Made by a program: the position numbers and the translations under genes. The notes below the pieces were generated by a model, which had not been told where the DNA came from, made no database searches, and saw only the letters and a list, made by a program, of their open reading frames with translations. Shown in pieces: positions 1 to 5,373 of a DNA stretch of 6,085 nt. Source of the DNA: Planctomycetota bacterium (GTDB taxonomy: Bacteria; Planctomycetota; SZUA-567; H5-PLA8); assembly GCA_025355035.1 (NCBI GenBank), contig JANXLS010000343.1, positions 1 through 6,085 on the forward strand, in the 5' to 3' direction. Position 1 is the first letter of the stretch, and every line of letters begins with the position of its first letter.

Positions 1-446
1 TTGAAAACTGGGCGAATTCCGAGGCATTAAAACTCGGGGATTTGCGTGGCAAGGTCGTACTGATACGCTTTTGGACATCGCAGGAATGTCCGTTCTGTTC
101 TGCAACCGCGCCCGCACTGAATGAATTCAATGAATTGTATAAAGACAAAGGTTTGCAAGTCATCGGCCTGTACACGCACAAACGCAAGACACCTTTCACT
201 GAAGCTGAATTCAAAGACATCGCTGCGGAATACGGTTTCAAATTTCCGATCGCGCACGACACCGGCATGCAGACGTTGCGGCAATGGTGGCTGGCTGGCG
301 AACGGAAGAAATTCACGAGCGTCAGTTTTCTGATCGATAAAAAAGGTGTCATCCAATTCATCCACTCGGGCGGAAAGTACGTCAAGGGCGACGCCGATTA
401 CAGTGCGATCAAATCGAAGATCGAAGAATTGCTCGACGAAAAATGA
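1..446 (+). CDS. Thioredoxin-like (TlpA/AhpC-type redoxin) protein, 5' end missing
   Basis: The reading frame is already open at base 3, so the real start lies outside the window; 147 codons are visible before TGA at 444-446. The visible part is a thioredoxin fold: 'LRGKVVLIRFWTS' (first strand), then the redox motif C-P-F-C (bases 87-98), then 'GLQVIGLYTHKR' (second strand) and 'FLIDKKGVIQFIHSGG' (the hairpin that follows the cis-proline loop). These features are typical of the TlpA/DipZ-like redoxins, which carry out thiol-disulfide exchange, usually outside the cytoplasm. The usual cis-Pro before 'FLID' is not present (the sequence reads F-T-S-V-S-F-L-I-D), so reductase or isomerase specificity may be unusual. 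A signal peptide or membrane anchor cannot be assessed because the N-terminus is absent. The stop codon overlaps the next gene's ATG (ATGA), which suggests translational coupling and a shared operon. The fold assignment is secure; the substrate is unknown. Confidence 0.85.
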   Translation, partial: ENWANSEALKLGDLRGKVVLIRFWTSQECPFCSATAPALNEFNELYKDKGLQVIGLYTHKRKTPFTEAEFKDIAAEYGFKFPIAHDTGMQTLRQWWLAGERKKFTSVSFLIDKKGVIQFIHSGGKYVKGDADYSAIKSKIEELLDEK

Positions 447-2383
447 GCTCATCCCGCGATTCGAAAATCGACGCGACGTTAAGCGCGCTGATCCTCATAG
501 GCTTCCTTGCGATTGTCGGTGGGAACGCGCTGTGTTGGATCGACATGTACGGACGCAATGCGTACCTGTGGCGCTGGTCCATTGTCGTCGGGATAGTGTT
601 GGGCACAATCGGTTCCACCGCGTTGAGCGCCCGAGTATTCTGGCGGCACCACATCAGTCTTGCAGCGTGGATGTTGATGTTTGGAATCCACGCGACCGGC
701 ATGGCGCTGGCGACGCAACTCTTCAATTGGGTGCATCCGGTCAATGTGCCGGGTAATTCCAATTCCGGCACCAACACGCTGCTGCTCGCGATTTCGTTGA
801 TTGCCACGTTGCTGGTGCGTGGATCGGTTCTCCAAGCCGCCGTTAAAAACATGCCCGGATGGATGGCCATCCGTAACGAAAACGAAAGCGCCACGCCGCG
901 CTTGTGGCTCTTCGCACTTTACTGGCTTTCGCCGTTGGCGTGGTGGGGCGGAATTGTGTGCGCGATTACGCTTTGGTCTGCGCATTTTACGAGCTCATTG
1001 CCGATTGTTGCTCTGATCGTCTGCATTGCTATTGCTACGATCCGCGTGGCTGTTCGATTCGTACTCTATGAAAAGAACAAGTATTCGAATTGGGCGCGAA
1101 GCCTGTACGGTTGGGAGAAATTTCGTGGACGGATGATTAACATCGGATTTGTGCTGGCGGGAATCGTGACGTTCTACTCTTATTTTTTAATGGCATCGCG
1201 CGTTCAGGATGATGCTGTCAATACCATTTTAAAGCGCGACGAGGCGGGGTGGTGTGCTGAGGTCAAATCGCTTCAAATGCCAAAACTGAATCGAAATGAA
1301 AATGCGATGACAATTTATAATCTCGCGAGCTCCAGTGCTATTCCGATGAACAAAGAGTGGATGCGAATTAATTGGAGGACACAAGCAGCGATCAACGAAA
1401 CGGCGAGGAATCTGACTGCGCTCTCTTTTTTTCGACAGGCCACCGCAGTGAAAGGAATCGATTACCAAATCGATCTCGCCAGCGACTATCGTTTAATTGG
1501 CATACGATTGGTCGGAAGCCAACTGGAGCATTCAGCGGCAATTGAAATTCGGCAGGCCGCATCGACTGGCGATTGGGTTCTCGCATTGAACGACACTCAA
1601 GCCTGTCTTCGATACACACGACATGTGGCGGCGTATCCGTCTTGGGAGAACGAGGATTTATTTGCGATTGAAAAACAAACGGCTCTTACCTTTGCTGCCG
1701 CTTTGTTTCATCCCAGCGCGAAAACGACCGATCAGGCACTAAGGGATTTGAACGACATTCTTTCCGAACATTTTAATGCGCGCGGTGAATACGTGAATCG
1801 AATTGTTTACGTCTCGTTCGTCCGGGGAGCATACTTTTCGTACAATTGGCTGGCGCCGATTGCGACACAATGGCCCGGCCGGCCTGATACCCAATCGATA
1901 GCCATGCGATCCTCGCTTGGGCAATTGGAATTTCCAGCGGAGTTGCAGTCCTTGCACACGACGCTGAAAATCGCGACGCAGCAAAGTATGGATCGCGAGG
2001 ATACGGAGAGAGTAAGCGAACGTCTCAGACGTTTGAACAGTGCGCATCCGGAGATACTTTCAGCCAATCTCGAAGCACTTGAAACGCTACGCCTGCTCGA
2101 AACGGCCATCGCGGTTAAACGCTATCAACTCAAACACGGCACATGGCCCGGCACGTTGAACGATTGCATCCCGGAATTCTTGACCGCGATTCCGCCGGAC
2201 CCGAACAAACACGGTCGCTTCATTCAATACGAATCGTCGCCGCCCCGCGTTTATTCCATCGGAAAAGGGGTGGCTAGCGCGCCCGAAGAACACGGCTTGC
2301 CCGACGAAAAATATTTCGAGGCGTTTGAGTTGAAAATCAAGGAATGCGCGAACGGGAACCACGTGCTTTTTTTGGCGAATTGA
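443..2383 (+). CDS. Seven-span membrane protein with large extracytoplasmic C-terminus, function unknown
   Basis: This 646-residue protein starts at the ATG that overlaps the upstream TGA. No strong ribosome binding site is seen, which fits coupling to the redoxin gene. Hydrophobic segments lie at about residues 12-33, 42-65, 71-92, 110-130, 153-178, 184-208 and 232-252. The loops 66-70 (RVFWRHH) and 205-231 (rich in K and R) are positively charged. By the positive-inside rule this puts the N-terminus inside and residues ~255-646 outside. That C-terminal part is helical-looking and has no motif I recognise until residues ~543-610. There, 'LETLRLLETAIAVKRYQLKHGTWPGTL', 'PEFL..IPPDP' and 'VYSIGKG' resemble the tail of type II pseudopilin-like and uncharacterised PVC-group proteins. 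No catalytic residues can be named. The pairing with a redoxin hints at an envelope role, perhaps disulfide-related, but that is inference only. Confidence 0.8.
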   Translation: MSSSRDSKIDATLSALILIGFLAIVGGNALCWIDMYGRNAYLWRWSIVVGIVLGTIGSTALSARVFWRHHISLAAWMLMFGIHATGMALATQLFNWVHPVNVPGNSNSGTNTLLLAISLIATLLVRGSVLQAAVKNMPGWMAIRNENESATPRLWLFALYWLSPLAWWGGIVCAITLWSAHFTSSLPIVALIVCIAIATIRVAVRFVLYEKNKYSNWARSLYGWEKFRGRMINIGFVLAGIVTFYSYFLMASRVQDDAVNTILKRDEAGWCAEVKSLQMPKLNRNENAMTIYNLASSSAIPMNKEWMRINWRTQAAINETARNLTALSFFRQATAVKGIDYQIDLASDYRLIGIRLVGSQLEHSAAIEIRQAASTGDWVLALNDTQACLRYTRHVAAYPSWENEDLFAIEKQTALTFAAALFHPSAKTTDQALRDLNDILSEHFNARGEYVNRIVYVSFVRGAYFSYNWLAPIATQWPGRPDTQSIAMRSSLGQLEFPAELQSLHTTLKIATQQSMDREDTERVSERLRRLNSAHPEILSANLEALETLRLLETAIAVKRYQLKHGTWPGTLNDCIPEFLTAIPPDPNKHGRFIQYESSPPRVYSIGKGVASAPEEHGLPDEKYFEAFELKIKECANGNHVLFLAN

Positions 2384-2391
2384 TCGAGTCC

Positions 2392-2558
2392 TAGTTTGGT
2401 GAATCACTCTGTATGACGATTTGTCTGGGGTCTTTTGAACGTGCTCTTCGTTGCTGGCTCCGTCACAGGGTTATACAAACATGCTCCGTCGCCAGACGCC
2501 TCGATCACGTTCAAAATACCCGGCGTCAAATCATCATCCAGAGTGATTCACCACACTA
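2392..2558. mobile_element. MITE-like element, 163 bp, TA target duplication (IS630/Tc1-type)
   Basis: The element proper spans 2394-2556 and is flanked by TA at 2392-2393 and 2557-2558. The left arm (2394-2443) and the reverse complement of the right arm (2506-2556) match at about 43 of 51 aligned columns. The first 30 bases match at 27 positions, including an unbroken TGGTGAATCACTCTG, and the inner ends share 11 bases (TTTTGAACGTG). A further inner pairing, CTGGC (2454-2458) with GCCAG (2491-2495), lets nearly the whole element fold into one hairpin. It has no coding capacity. The base before the left TA is C and the base after the right TA is G, so the empty site would read CTAG. That is the known target of IS630, which duplicates TA. 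RUP and Correia elements are known bacterial miniature elements of similar size and TA duplication. No transposase is in the window. It could instead be a fixed bidirectional terminator, but the TA flanks favour a mobile origin. Confidence 0.75.
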
Positions 2559-3245
2559 GATTTCACCACCAAACGATTGAATTACCCGATGCCCGTGTCC
2601 TTCAGGAACCGGTTTGTTACCCGGCCGAACGACGAGCGCGGTCTGCATTCCGGCCGTTTTCGCGGCGTCCAATTCGGCAACCACATCGCTGTAAAATACG
2701 ATCGCGTTCGGAGACGTTTTCAGCGCGGCTGCGATCGCGACGTAACTGGCTTGCTCGCGCTTGGGGCCGGTCGTCGTGTCGAAATGCGCGGAAATGTATT
2801 TCGATAAATCGCCCACGTTGGCGTAACGATAAAAATTCTTCTGTGCCGCAATGCTGCCGGACGAATACACGCAGCACATTTTGCCGGCCTGCGTCCACTT
2901 CTCCAAGGTGGAGGGAACGTCATCGTAGAAATGCGCGCGCAGTTTTCCGCTCTTATATCCTTCGCCCGAAACGAGTCCTTGAAGATCCTTCAGTCCCGTC
3001 GATTTCACATCAGTGTCCATCAACCGAAATACTTCTTGAATAACGGTCATGCGCATTAATGAGATGTACTCTTGCCCCGCTTCTTCCGCGATTTTTAAAC
3101 AGGCCGCCTGGACCTTTGAGTCGTTCCAATGTGCTTCCAAAAACGAAGGCAATTCGCGCCGTACATACGGGAACAGAACGTCGTACACGTATTCGATCGA
3201 CGAGGTGGTGCCTTCGATATCCAGGAGGATGACGCGCGTTTTCAT
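2556..3245 (-). CDS. mtnC: Acireductone synthase (enolase-phosphatase E1)
   Basis: The 229-residue product is the usual length for MtnC. This bifunctional HAD-superfamily enzyme of methionine salvage enolises 2,3-diketo-5-methylthiopentyl-1-phosphate and then dephosphorylates it to acireductone (1,2-dihydroxy-3-keto-5-methylthiopentene). It is cytoplasmic and Mg-dependent. The HAD motifs are all visible: I, 'LLDIEGTTSSI' with D9 and E11; II, 'VYSSGS' (S128-S129); III, K162 in 'GPKREQASY'; IV, 'FYSDVVAELDAAKTAGM' with D187. The segment 'LQGLVSGEGYKSG' lacks the tryptophan that I remember as 'LQG.(I/M)W' in relatives. The ATG at 3243-3245 fits the family N-terminus, but only a weak GAGAG at 4 bases' distance precedes it, right after a terminator-like hairpin. 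It lies downstream of mtnD on the same strand with a 131-base gap, so it is probably the second gene of that unit or has its own promoter. The last base of its TAG stop is supplied by the MITE-like element. Confidence 0.95.
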   Translation of the reverse strand: MKTRVILLDIEGTTSSIEYVYDVLFPYVRRELPSFLEAHWNDSKVQAACLKIAEEAGQEYISLMRMTVIQEVFRLMDTDVKSTGLKDLQGLVSGEGYKSGKLRAHFYDDVPSTLEKWTQAGKMCCVYSSGSIAAQKNFYRYANVGDLSKYISAHFDTTTGPKREQASYVAIAAALKTSPNAIVFYSDVVAELDAAKTAGMQTALVVRPGNKPVPEGHGHRVIQSFGGEI

Positions 3246-3254
3246 GATGCTCTC

Positions 3255-3284
3255 AAAAAAGGAGGGCGGCTTTCCAGCCGCCCT
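3255..3284 (-). terminator. Terminator-like hairpin between mtnD and mtnC
   Basis: Read on the minus strand, a perfect 9-bp GC-rich stem (AGGGCGGCT / AGCCGCCCT, 3276-3284 with 3263-3271) is closed by a GGAA loop of the GNRA type. It is followed by CC and six T (3255-3260). This is the classic form of an intrinsic terminator for transcription coming from mtnD. A smaller hairpin (AAAGC-ttc-GCTTT, 3286-3298) precedes it. The U-tract ends only 9 bases before the mtnC ATG, so the structure can act either as an mtnD terminator or as an attenuator in the mtnC leader. On the plus strand there is no T-run after the stem. Confidence 0.65.
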
Positions 3285-3299
3285 TAAAGCGAAGCTTTC

Positions 3300-3305
3300 A
3301 TTGTA
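3300..3305 (-). promoter_or_regulatory. Possible -10 box for mtnC
   Basis: TACAAT on the minus strand matches the TATAAT consensus at five of six positions and lies about 55 bases before the mtnC ATG, just upstream of the terminator-like hairpin. No convincing -35 box is found at 16-18 bases; the sequence there is an A/T run. If the box is used, the hairpin would lie inside the mtnC leader. This is a weak call from a single hexamer. Confidence 0.25.
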
Positions 3306-3376
3306 TCCATTCAGTCCCTTTTTTAAATTAAAGGTAACCGTTCAGTCGGGCGACATGAGTGCCGCCTCTGCGTTCG

Positions 3377-3958
3377 CTATCCGACCAATGTTTTGACCGC
3401 ATTCTGGTTCACTGGAATGAATTCAGGCCCGAAGCACACGGGCATGTAATTCTCGTGAACACCGTTTTCGACGTAATGCGGAGTCCAGCCCGCTGGATCG
3501 ACGAAGAGTCGGATGGCGCGCGTTTTCCGTTCTTCACAGAAATCAAACCAATGCTGCGTTCCTTTCGGAACGTTGATCAAATCGCCCGCGTCGAGGCGAA
3601 TGGCAAAGATAGGACCGGTCTTCGGATGAATATGGAACAGCCCGTTGCCCTTGACCATGAAGCGCACTTCGTCGTCGGTGTGGATGTGTTCCTTGTTGAA
3701 TTTTTTCATCAACATGTCAAGGTTCGGCGTGTCGGGCGTGACGTTGATCACGTCGGCTGTGACATAGCCGCCCTGCTTGCTCAGGCGTTCGATTTCCGGC
3801 TTGTAGGCTTCGAGGATATCTTCGTTGCTTGGGTCGTCCTTGATGTTGCGTTCAACACCCCAATGCTCGTACACAATGCCATGCGGTTTGAGGAATACGT
3901 TAATTTCAGCGGTGTTCGATATTTCGCGGTTTTCGTCGGGAATCGTGATACGAGCCAT
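3377..3958 (-). CDS. mtnD: Acireductone dioxygenase (ARD/ARD')
   Basis: This 193-residue cupin enzyme acts in the cytoplasm. It oxidises acireductone to 2-keto-4-methylthiobutyrate and formate with iron, or to methylthiopropionate, formate and CO with nickel. The first route returns the carbon skeleton to methionine. The metal ligands are visible: H91 and H93 in 'HIHTDDE', E97 in the same motif, and H136 in 'PKGTQHWFD'. The second cupin strand 'VRFMVKGNGLFHIHP' and the 'LFVDPAGWTPHY' segment also fit the family. The protein is slightly longer than the ~180 residues of the well-studied enterobacterial enzyme. The ATG at 3956-3958 is supported by AAGGAG five bases upstream and a promoter just beyond it. 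It is the first gene of a minus-strand unit with mtnC, which makes its substrate. The sequence does not tell iron from nickel use, as the two forms share the same ligands. Confidence 0.95.
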   Translation of the reverse strand: MARITIPDENREISNTAEINVFLKPHGIVYEHWGVERNIKDDPSNEDILEAYKPEIERLSKQGGYVTADVINVTPDTPNLDMLMKKFNKEHIHTDDEVRFMVKGNGLFHIHPKTGPIFAIRLDAGDLINVPKGTQHWFDFCEERKTRAIRLFVDPAGWTPHYVENGVHENYMPVCFGPEFIPVNQNAVKTLVG

Positions 3959-3963
3959 GGTTT

Positions 3964-3969
3964 CTCCTT
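3964..3969 (-). promoter_or_regulatory. Ribosome binding site of mtnD
   Basis: AAGGAG on the minus strand, five bases before the ATG, is a near-ideal Shine-Dalgarno sequence. It fixes the mtnD start and shows that this organism uses conventional ribosome binding sites. Confidence 0.85.
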
Positions 3970-3987
3970 AAGTGGTGACCGAATTAA

Positions 3988-4015
3988 AGTCTAGTACCGA
4001 TCGGACCGTTTTCAA
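3988..4015 (-). promoter_or_regulatory. Probable sigma-70-type promoter of mtnD
   Basis: On the minus strand TTGAAA (4010-4015, five of six to TTGACA) is followed after 16 bases by TAGACT (3988-3993, four of six to TATAAT). Transcription would start near 3981, leaving a leader of about 23 bases that just covers the ribosome binding site. The short leader leaves no room for a riboswitch in front of mtnD. Confidence 0.5.
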
Positions 4016-4050
4016 TAGAGTTTCGAAAGCGGACTATTTGACATCATTTC

Positions 4051-4062
4051 GCAACAATTGGA
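4051..4062 (+). repeat. Degenerate copy of the GCAA-N4-TGGA motif
   Basis: GCAA-CAAT-TGGA keeps both core blocks and the exact 4-base spacing of the three better copies downstream, but diverges on either side. It lies about 150 bases before the first clear copy, and it could be chance. Confidence 0.35.
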
Positions 4063-4192
4063 GACACTTATGTCAAAAGTGCAAAATTCATTCGTTGTAT
4101 AGAGTAGGAGGAAACATCGAACGGTTTTAACATCGAAGAACGCGAATAAAGGCGAAAAGGAAGGAAGGGCTTGACGGGTGATTATTATTTTG

Positions 4193-4342
4193 TGCATATA
4201 GTGCAATTCGTGGAACGCGTATGTCATCGTAAATTGAAGCATTCAATATTGACGCTATGCACGTTTGTGCAAGTGTTGGAACGAAGGGAAATTGAGGAAG
4301 GATGAAGGGGGTACAATGCACATATGTGCAACTTATGGAACG
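4193..4342 (+). repeat. Array of three TGCA-N4/5-GTGCAA-N4-TGGAACG motifs
   Basis: Copies lie at 4193-4217, 4258-4283 and 4317-4342, all in the same orientation. In each, GTGCAA, a 4-base variable gap and TGGAACG are identical, and TGCA precedes GTGCAA by 4, 5 and 5 bases. The third copy contains a perfect 14-base palindrome, TGCACATATGTGCA; the others are imperfect. Start-to-start distances of the GTGCAA blocks are 66 and 59 bases, near six helical turns, so bound proteins would sit on roughly the same face. The bases between copies are not clearly conserved, which argues for a set of binding sites rather than a simple tandem duplication. The last copy ends 34 bases before the MBL-fold gene start, so an operator role there is the simplest reading. 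I do not recognise the motif. Confidence 0.65.
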
Positions 4343-4376
4343 GTGAAGGCGACCGAGTAGCAGGCGTCTAGATTTT

Positions 4377-5291
4377 ATGCGAATGACCTATACCGAAGAC
4401 GAGAAGAAGTGGAAGAACGGGCAGATTAAGCGGCTGTTGTTTTTGGACGCCCTTCGCGCGATTGAGCCAGCGCCGTTTAAGCCGGATCCTCGATCGTGGT
4501 CGAATGACCGTGTCTCGTTTGCGTGGTTGGGACATGCGACCGTGTTGATCAATTTTTTTGGTCTAACAATTTTGACTGATCCCGTTCTCGCCAGTCGCGT
4601 GGGCATCAACGCGGGGCCGTTCATCATTGGACCGAAGCGCTACATTCACCCTGCATTGAAGGTCAAAGACCTTCCCCAAATCGATTTGATTTTGATCAGC
4701 CACTGTCATTTCGATCACCTCGATATGTGGACGTTGCGACGGCTCGGAGCGAAATCGAAAATCGTGGTCCCATCGCACACCTCCGACGTGTTTACGTGCA
4801 TTCCGCAAAAGGACGTTAATGAACTCGCTTGGAAAGAACGAATCGAATTCTTCGGCGAACGCGGCGGTTTGCAAATTGAAGCGTTCCCAACCGCGCATTG
4901 GGGAGCGCGATTGGGTTCGGATGGTCAGCGGAAATGGAACGGCTACATTTTGGAACGGCAAGGTATCAAATTAATCTTCGGTGGCGACACCGGCCCGACG
5001 CATCACTTCGGTGATCTGCGCGCGAAGGGCCCGTTCGATCTCGCCATCATGCCGATTGGGGCGTACGATCCGTGGAAGACGAATCATTGCAATCCCGAAC
5101 AAGCGCTCGCCATGGCGGATGCGGCCGGCGCCGAATACATTCTGCCTGTGCATCATCAGACATTCGTCCTCAGCCGCGAACCGTTGGGCGAGCCGATCGC
5201 GCGCTTGCAACACGCGTTGGTCAAGACGCCTCAACGAATCGCTGTGCGGCAGATCGGCGAGACATTTGTTCTGCCGGAACGATCGATGTAA
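4377..5291 (+). CDS. MBL-fold metallohydrolase, UlaG/RomA/NAPE-PLD-like
   Basis: The 304-residue protein has no signal peptide or membrane span, so it is probably cytoplasmic. It carries the metallo-beta-lactamase fold signature: 'WLGHATVLINFFGLTILTDPV' (residues 50-70), the metal motif H-C-H-F-D-H at 109-114, H174 in 'PTAHWGAR', D204 in 'FGGDTG' and H259/H260 in 'LPVHHQTF'. The segments 'DLAIMPIGAYDPW', 'NPEQAL' and 'REPLGEP' are typical of the branch containing RomA, UlaG-like lactonases and N-acyl-phosphatidylethanolamine phospholipase D. A two-metal hydrolase is therefore likely, but the substrate (a phosphodiester, lactone or other ester) cannot be chosen from sequence. Two ATGs (4377 and 4383) are possible; neither has a strong ribosome binding site (a weak AGG lies over 10 bases upstream). 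Its upstream region carries the repeated motif array. An 82-base gap separates it from the following gene, with no clear terminator. Confidence 0.88.
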   Translation: MRMTYTEDEKKWKNGQIKRLLFLDALRAIEPAPFKPDPRSWSNDRVSFAWLGHATVLINFFGLTILTDPVLASRVGINAGPFIIGPKRYIHPALKVKDLPQIDLILISHCHFDHLDMWTLRRLGAKSKIVVPSHTSDVFTCIPQKDVNELAWKERIEFFGERGGLQIEAFPTAHWGARLGSDGQRKWNGYILERQGIKLIFGGDTGPTHHFGDLRAKGPFDLAIMPIGAYDPWKTNHCNPEQALAMADAAGAEYILPVHHQTFVLSREPLGEPIARLQHALVKTPQRIAVRQIGETFVLPERSM

Positions 5292-5339
5292 AAACTACCG
5301 CGTTCTCCTGTTGTCCGGGGTAAATGAAGGAGTGCTTTA

Positions 5340-5360
5340 CTTCAGTTCATTTCTTCAGTT
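5340..5360 (+). repeat. Direct repeat CTTCAGTT x2 before the SGNH gene
   Basis: CTTCAGTT occurs at 5340-5347 and 5353-5360, 13 bases apart, with matching TT two bases before each. The pair sits just upstream of the ribosome binding site at 5363. It could be a regulator site in the leader or chance; there is no inverted symmetry. Confidence 0.35.
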
Positions 5361-5362
5361 AC

Positions 5363-5367
5363 AGGAG
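5363..5367 (+). promoter_or_regulatory. Ribosome binding site of the SGNH hydrolase gene
   Basis: AGGAG lies six bases before the ATG at 5374, supporting that start. The start is also supported by the signal peptide that follows. Confidence 0.75.
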
Positions 5368-5373
5368 ACGGTC

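Larger units (their letters stand above)
3959..4376. other. 418-bp divergent intergenic region
   Basis: This A/T-rich region separates the divergent mtnD and MBL-fold genes. It holds the mtnD promoter and ribosome binding site (3964-4015), a 9-base direct repeat AACATCGAA (4113-4121 and 4129-4137), a degenerate motif copy near 4051 and three clear motif copies (4193-4342). No tRNA, riboswitch or believable small gene was seen. The open frames on the minus strand here have low-complexity, non-protein-like composition and no ribosome binding sites. No convincing promoter for the plus-strand MBL gene was identified: TTGACG at 4171 faces TATAGT only at a 20-base spacing. Confidence 0.7.

Noticed and set aside
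27..452. Minus-strand open frame of 141 codons opposite the redoxin gene
   Set aside because: It is the antisense shadow of a clear thioredoxin-fold gene and has no recognisable domain or ribosome binding site.
2435..3043. Plus-strand open frame of 202 codons opposite mtnC
   Set aside because: Its sequence is arginine-rich and non-protein-like, and the mtnC motifs on the other strand are unmistakable.
3359..3994. Plus-strand open frame of 211 codons opposite mtnD
   Set aside because: It is a shadow of mtnD, whose metal ligands, ribosome binding site and promoter all lie on the minus strand.
4171..4202. Promoter TTGACG...TATAGT for the MBL gene
   Set aside because: The spacing is 20 bases, outside the usual 16-18, and it lies about 175 bases from the start codon.
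4012..4321. Two small minus-strand open frames in the intergenic region
   Set aside because: They overlap the motif array, show low-complexity composition and have no ribosome binding site.
4193..4342. Motif copies as ECF-sigma promoters (GGAAC as -35 box)
   Set aside because: No shared -10 sequence is found at a constant distance of 15-18 bases after the GGAAC blocks.
4193..4342. Motif copies read in reverse as sigma-54 promoters (TTGCAC as -12 element)
   Set aside because: The required GG of the -24 element is absent at the right spacing; the sequence there is CGTTCCA.
4193..4342. CRISPR array
   Set aside because: Only three short, imperfect copies with unequal, partly similar spacers and no cas genes.
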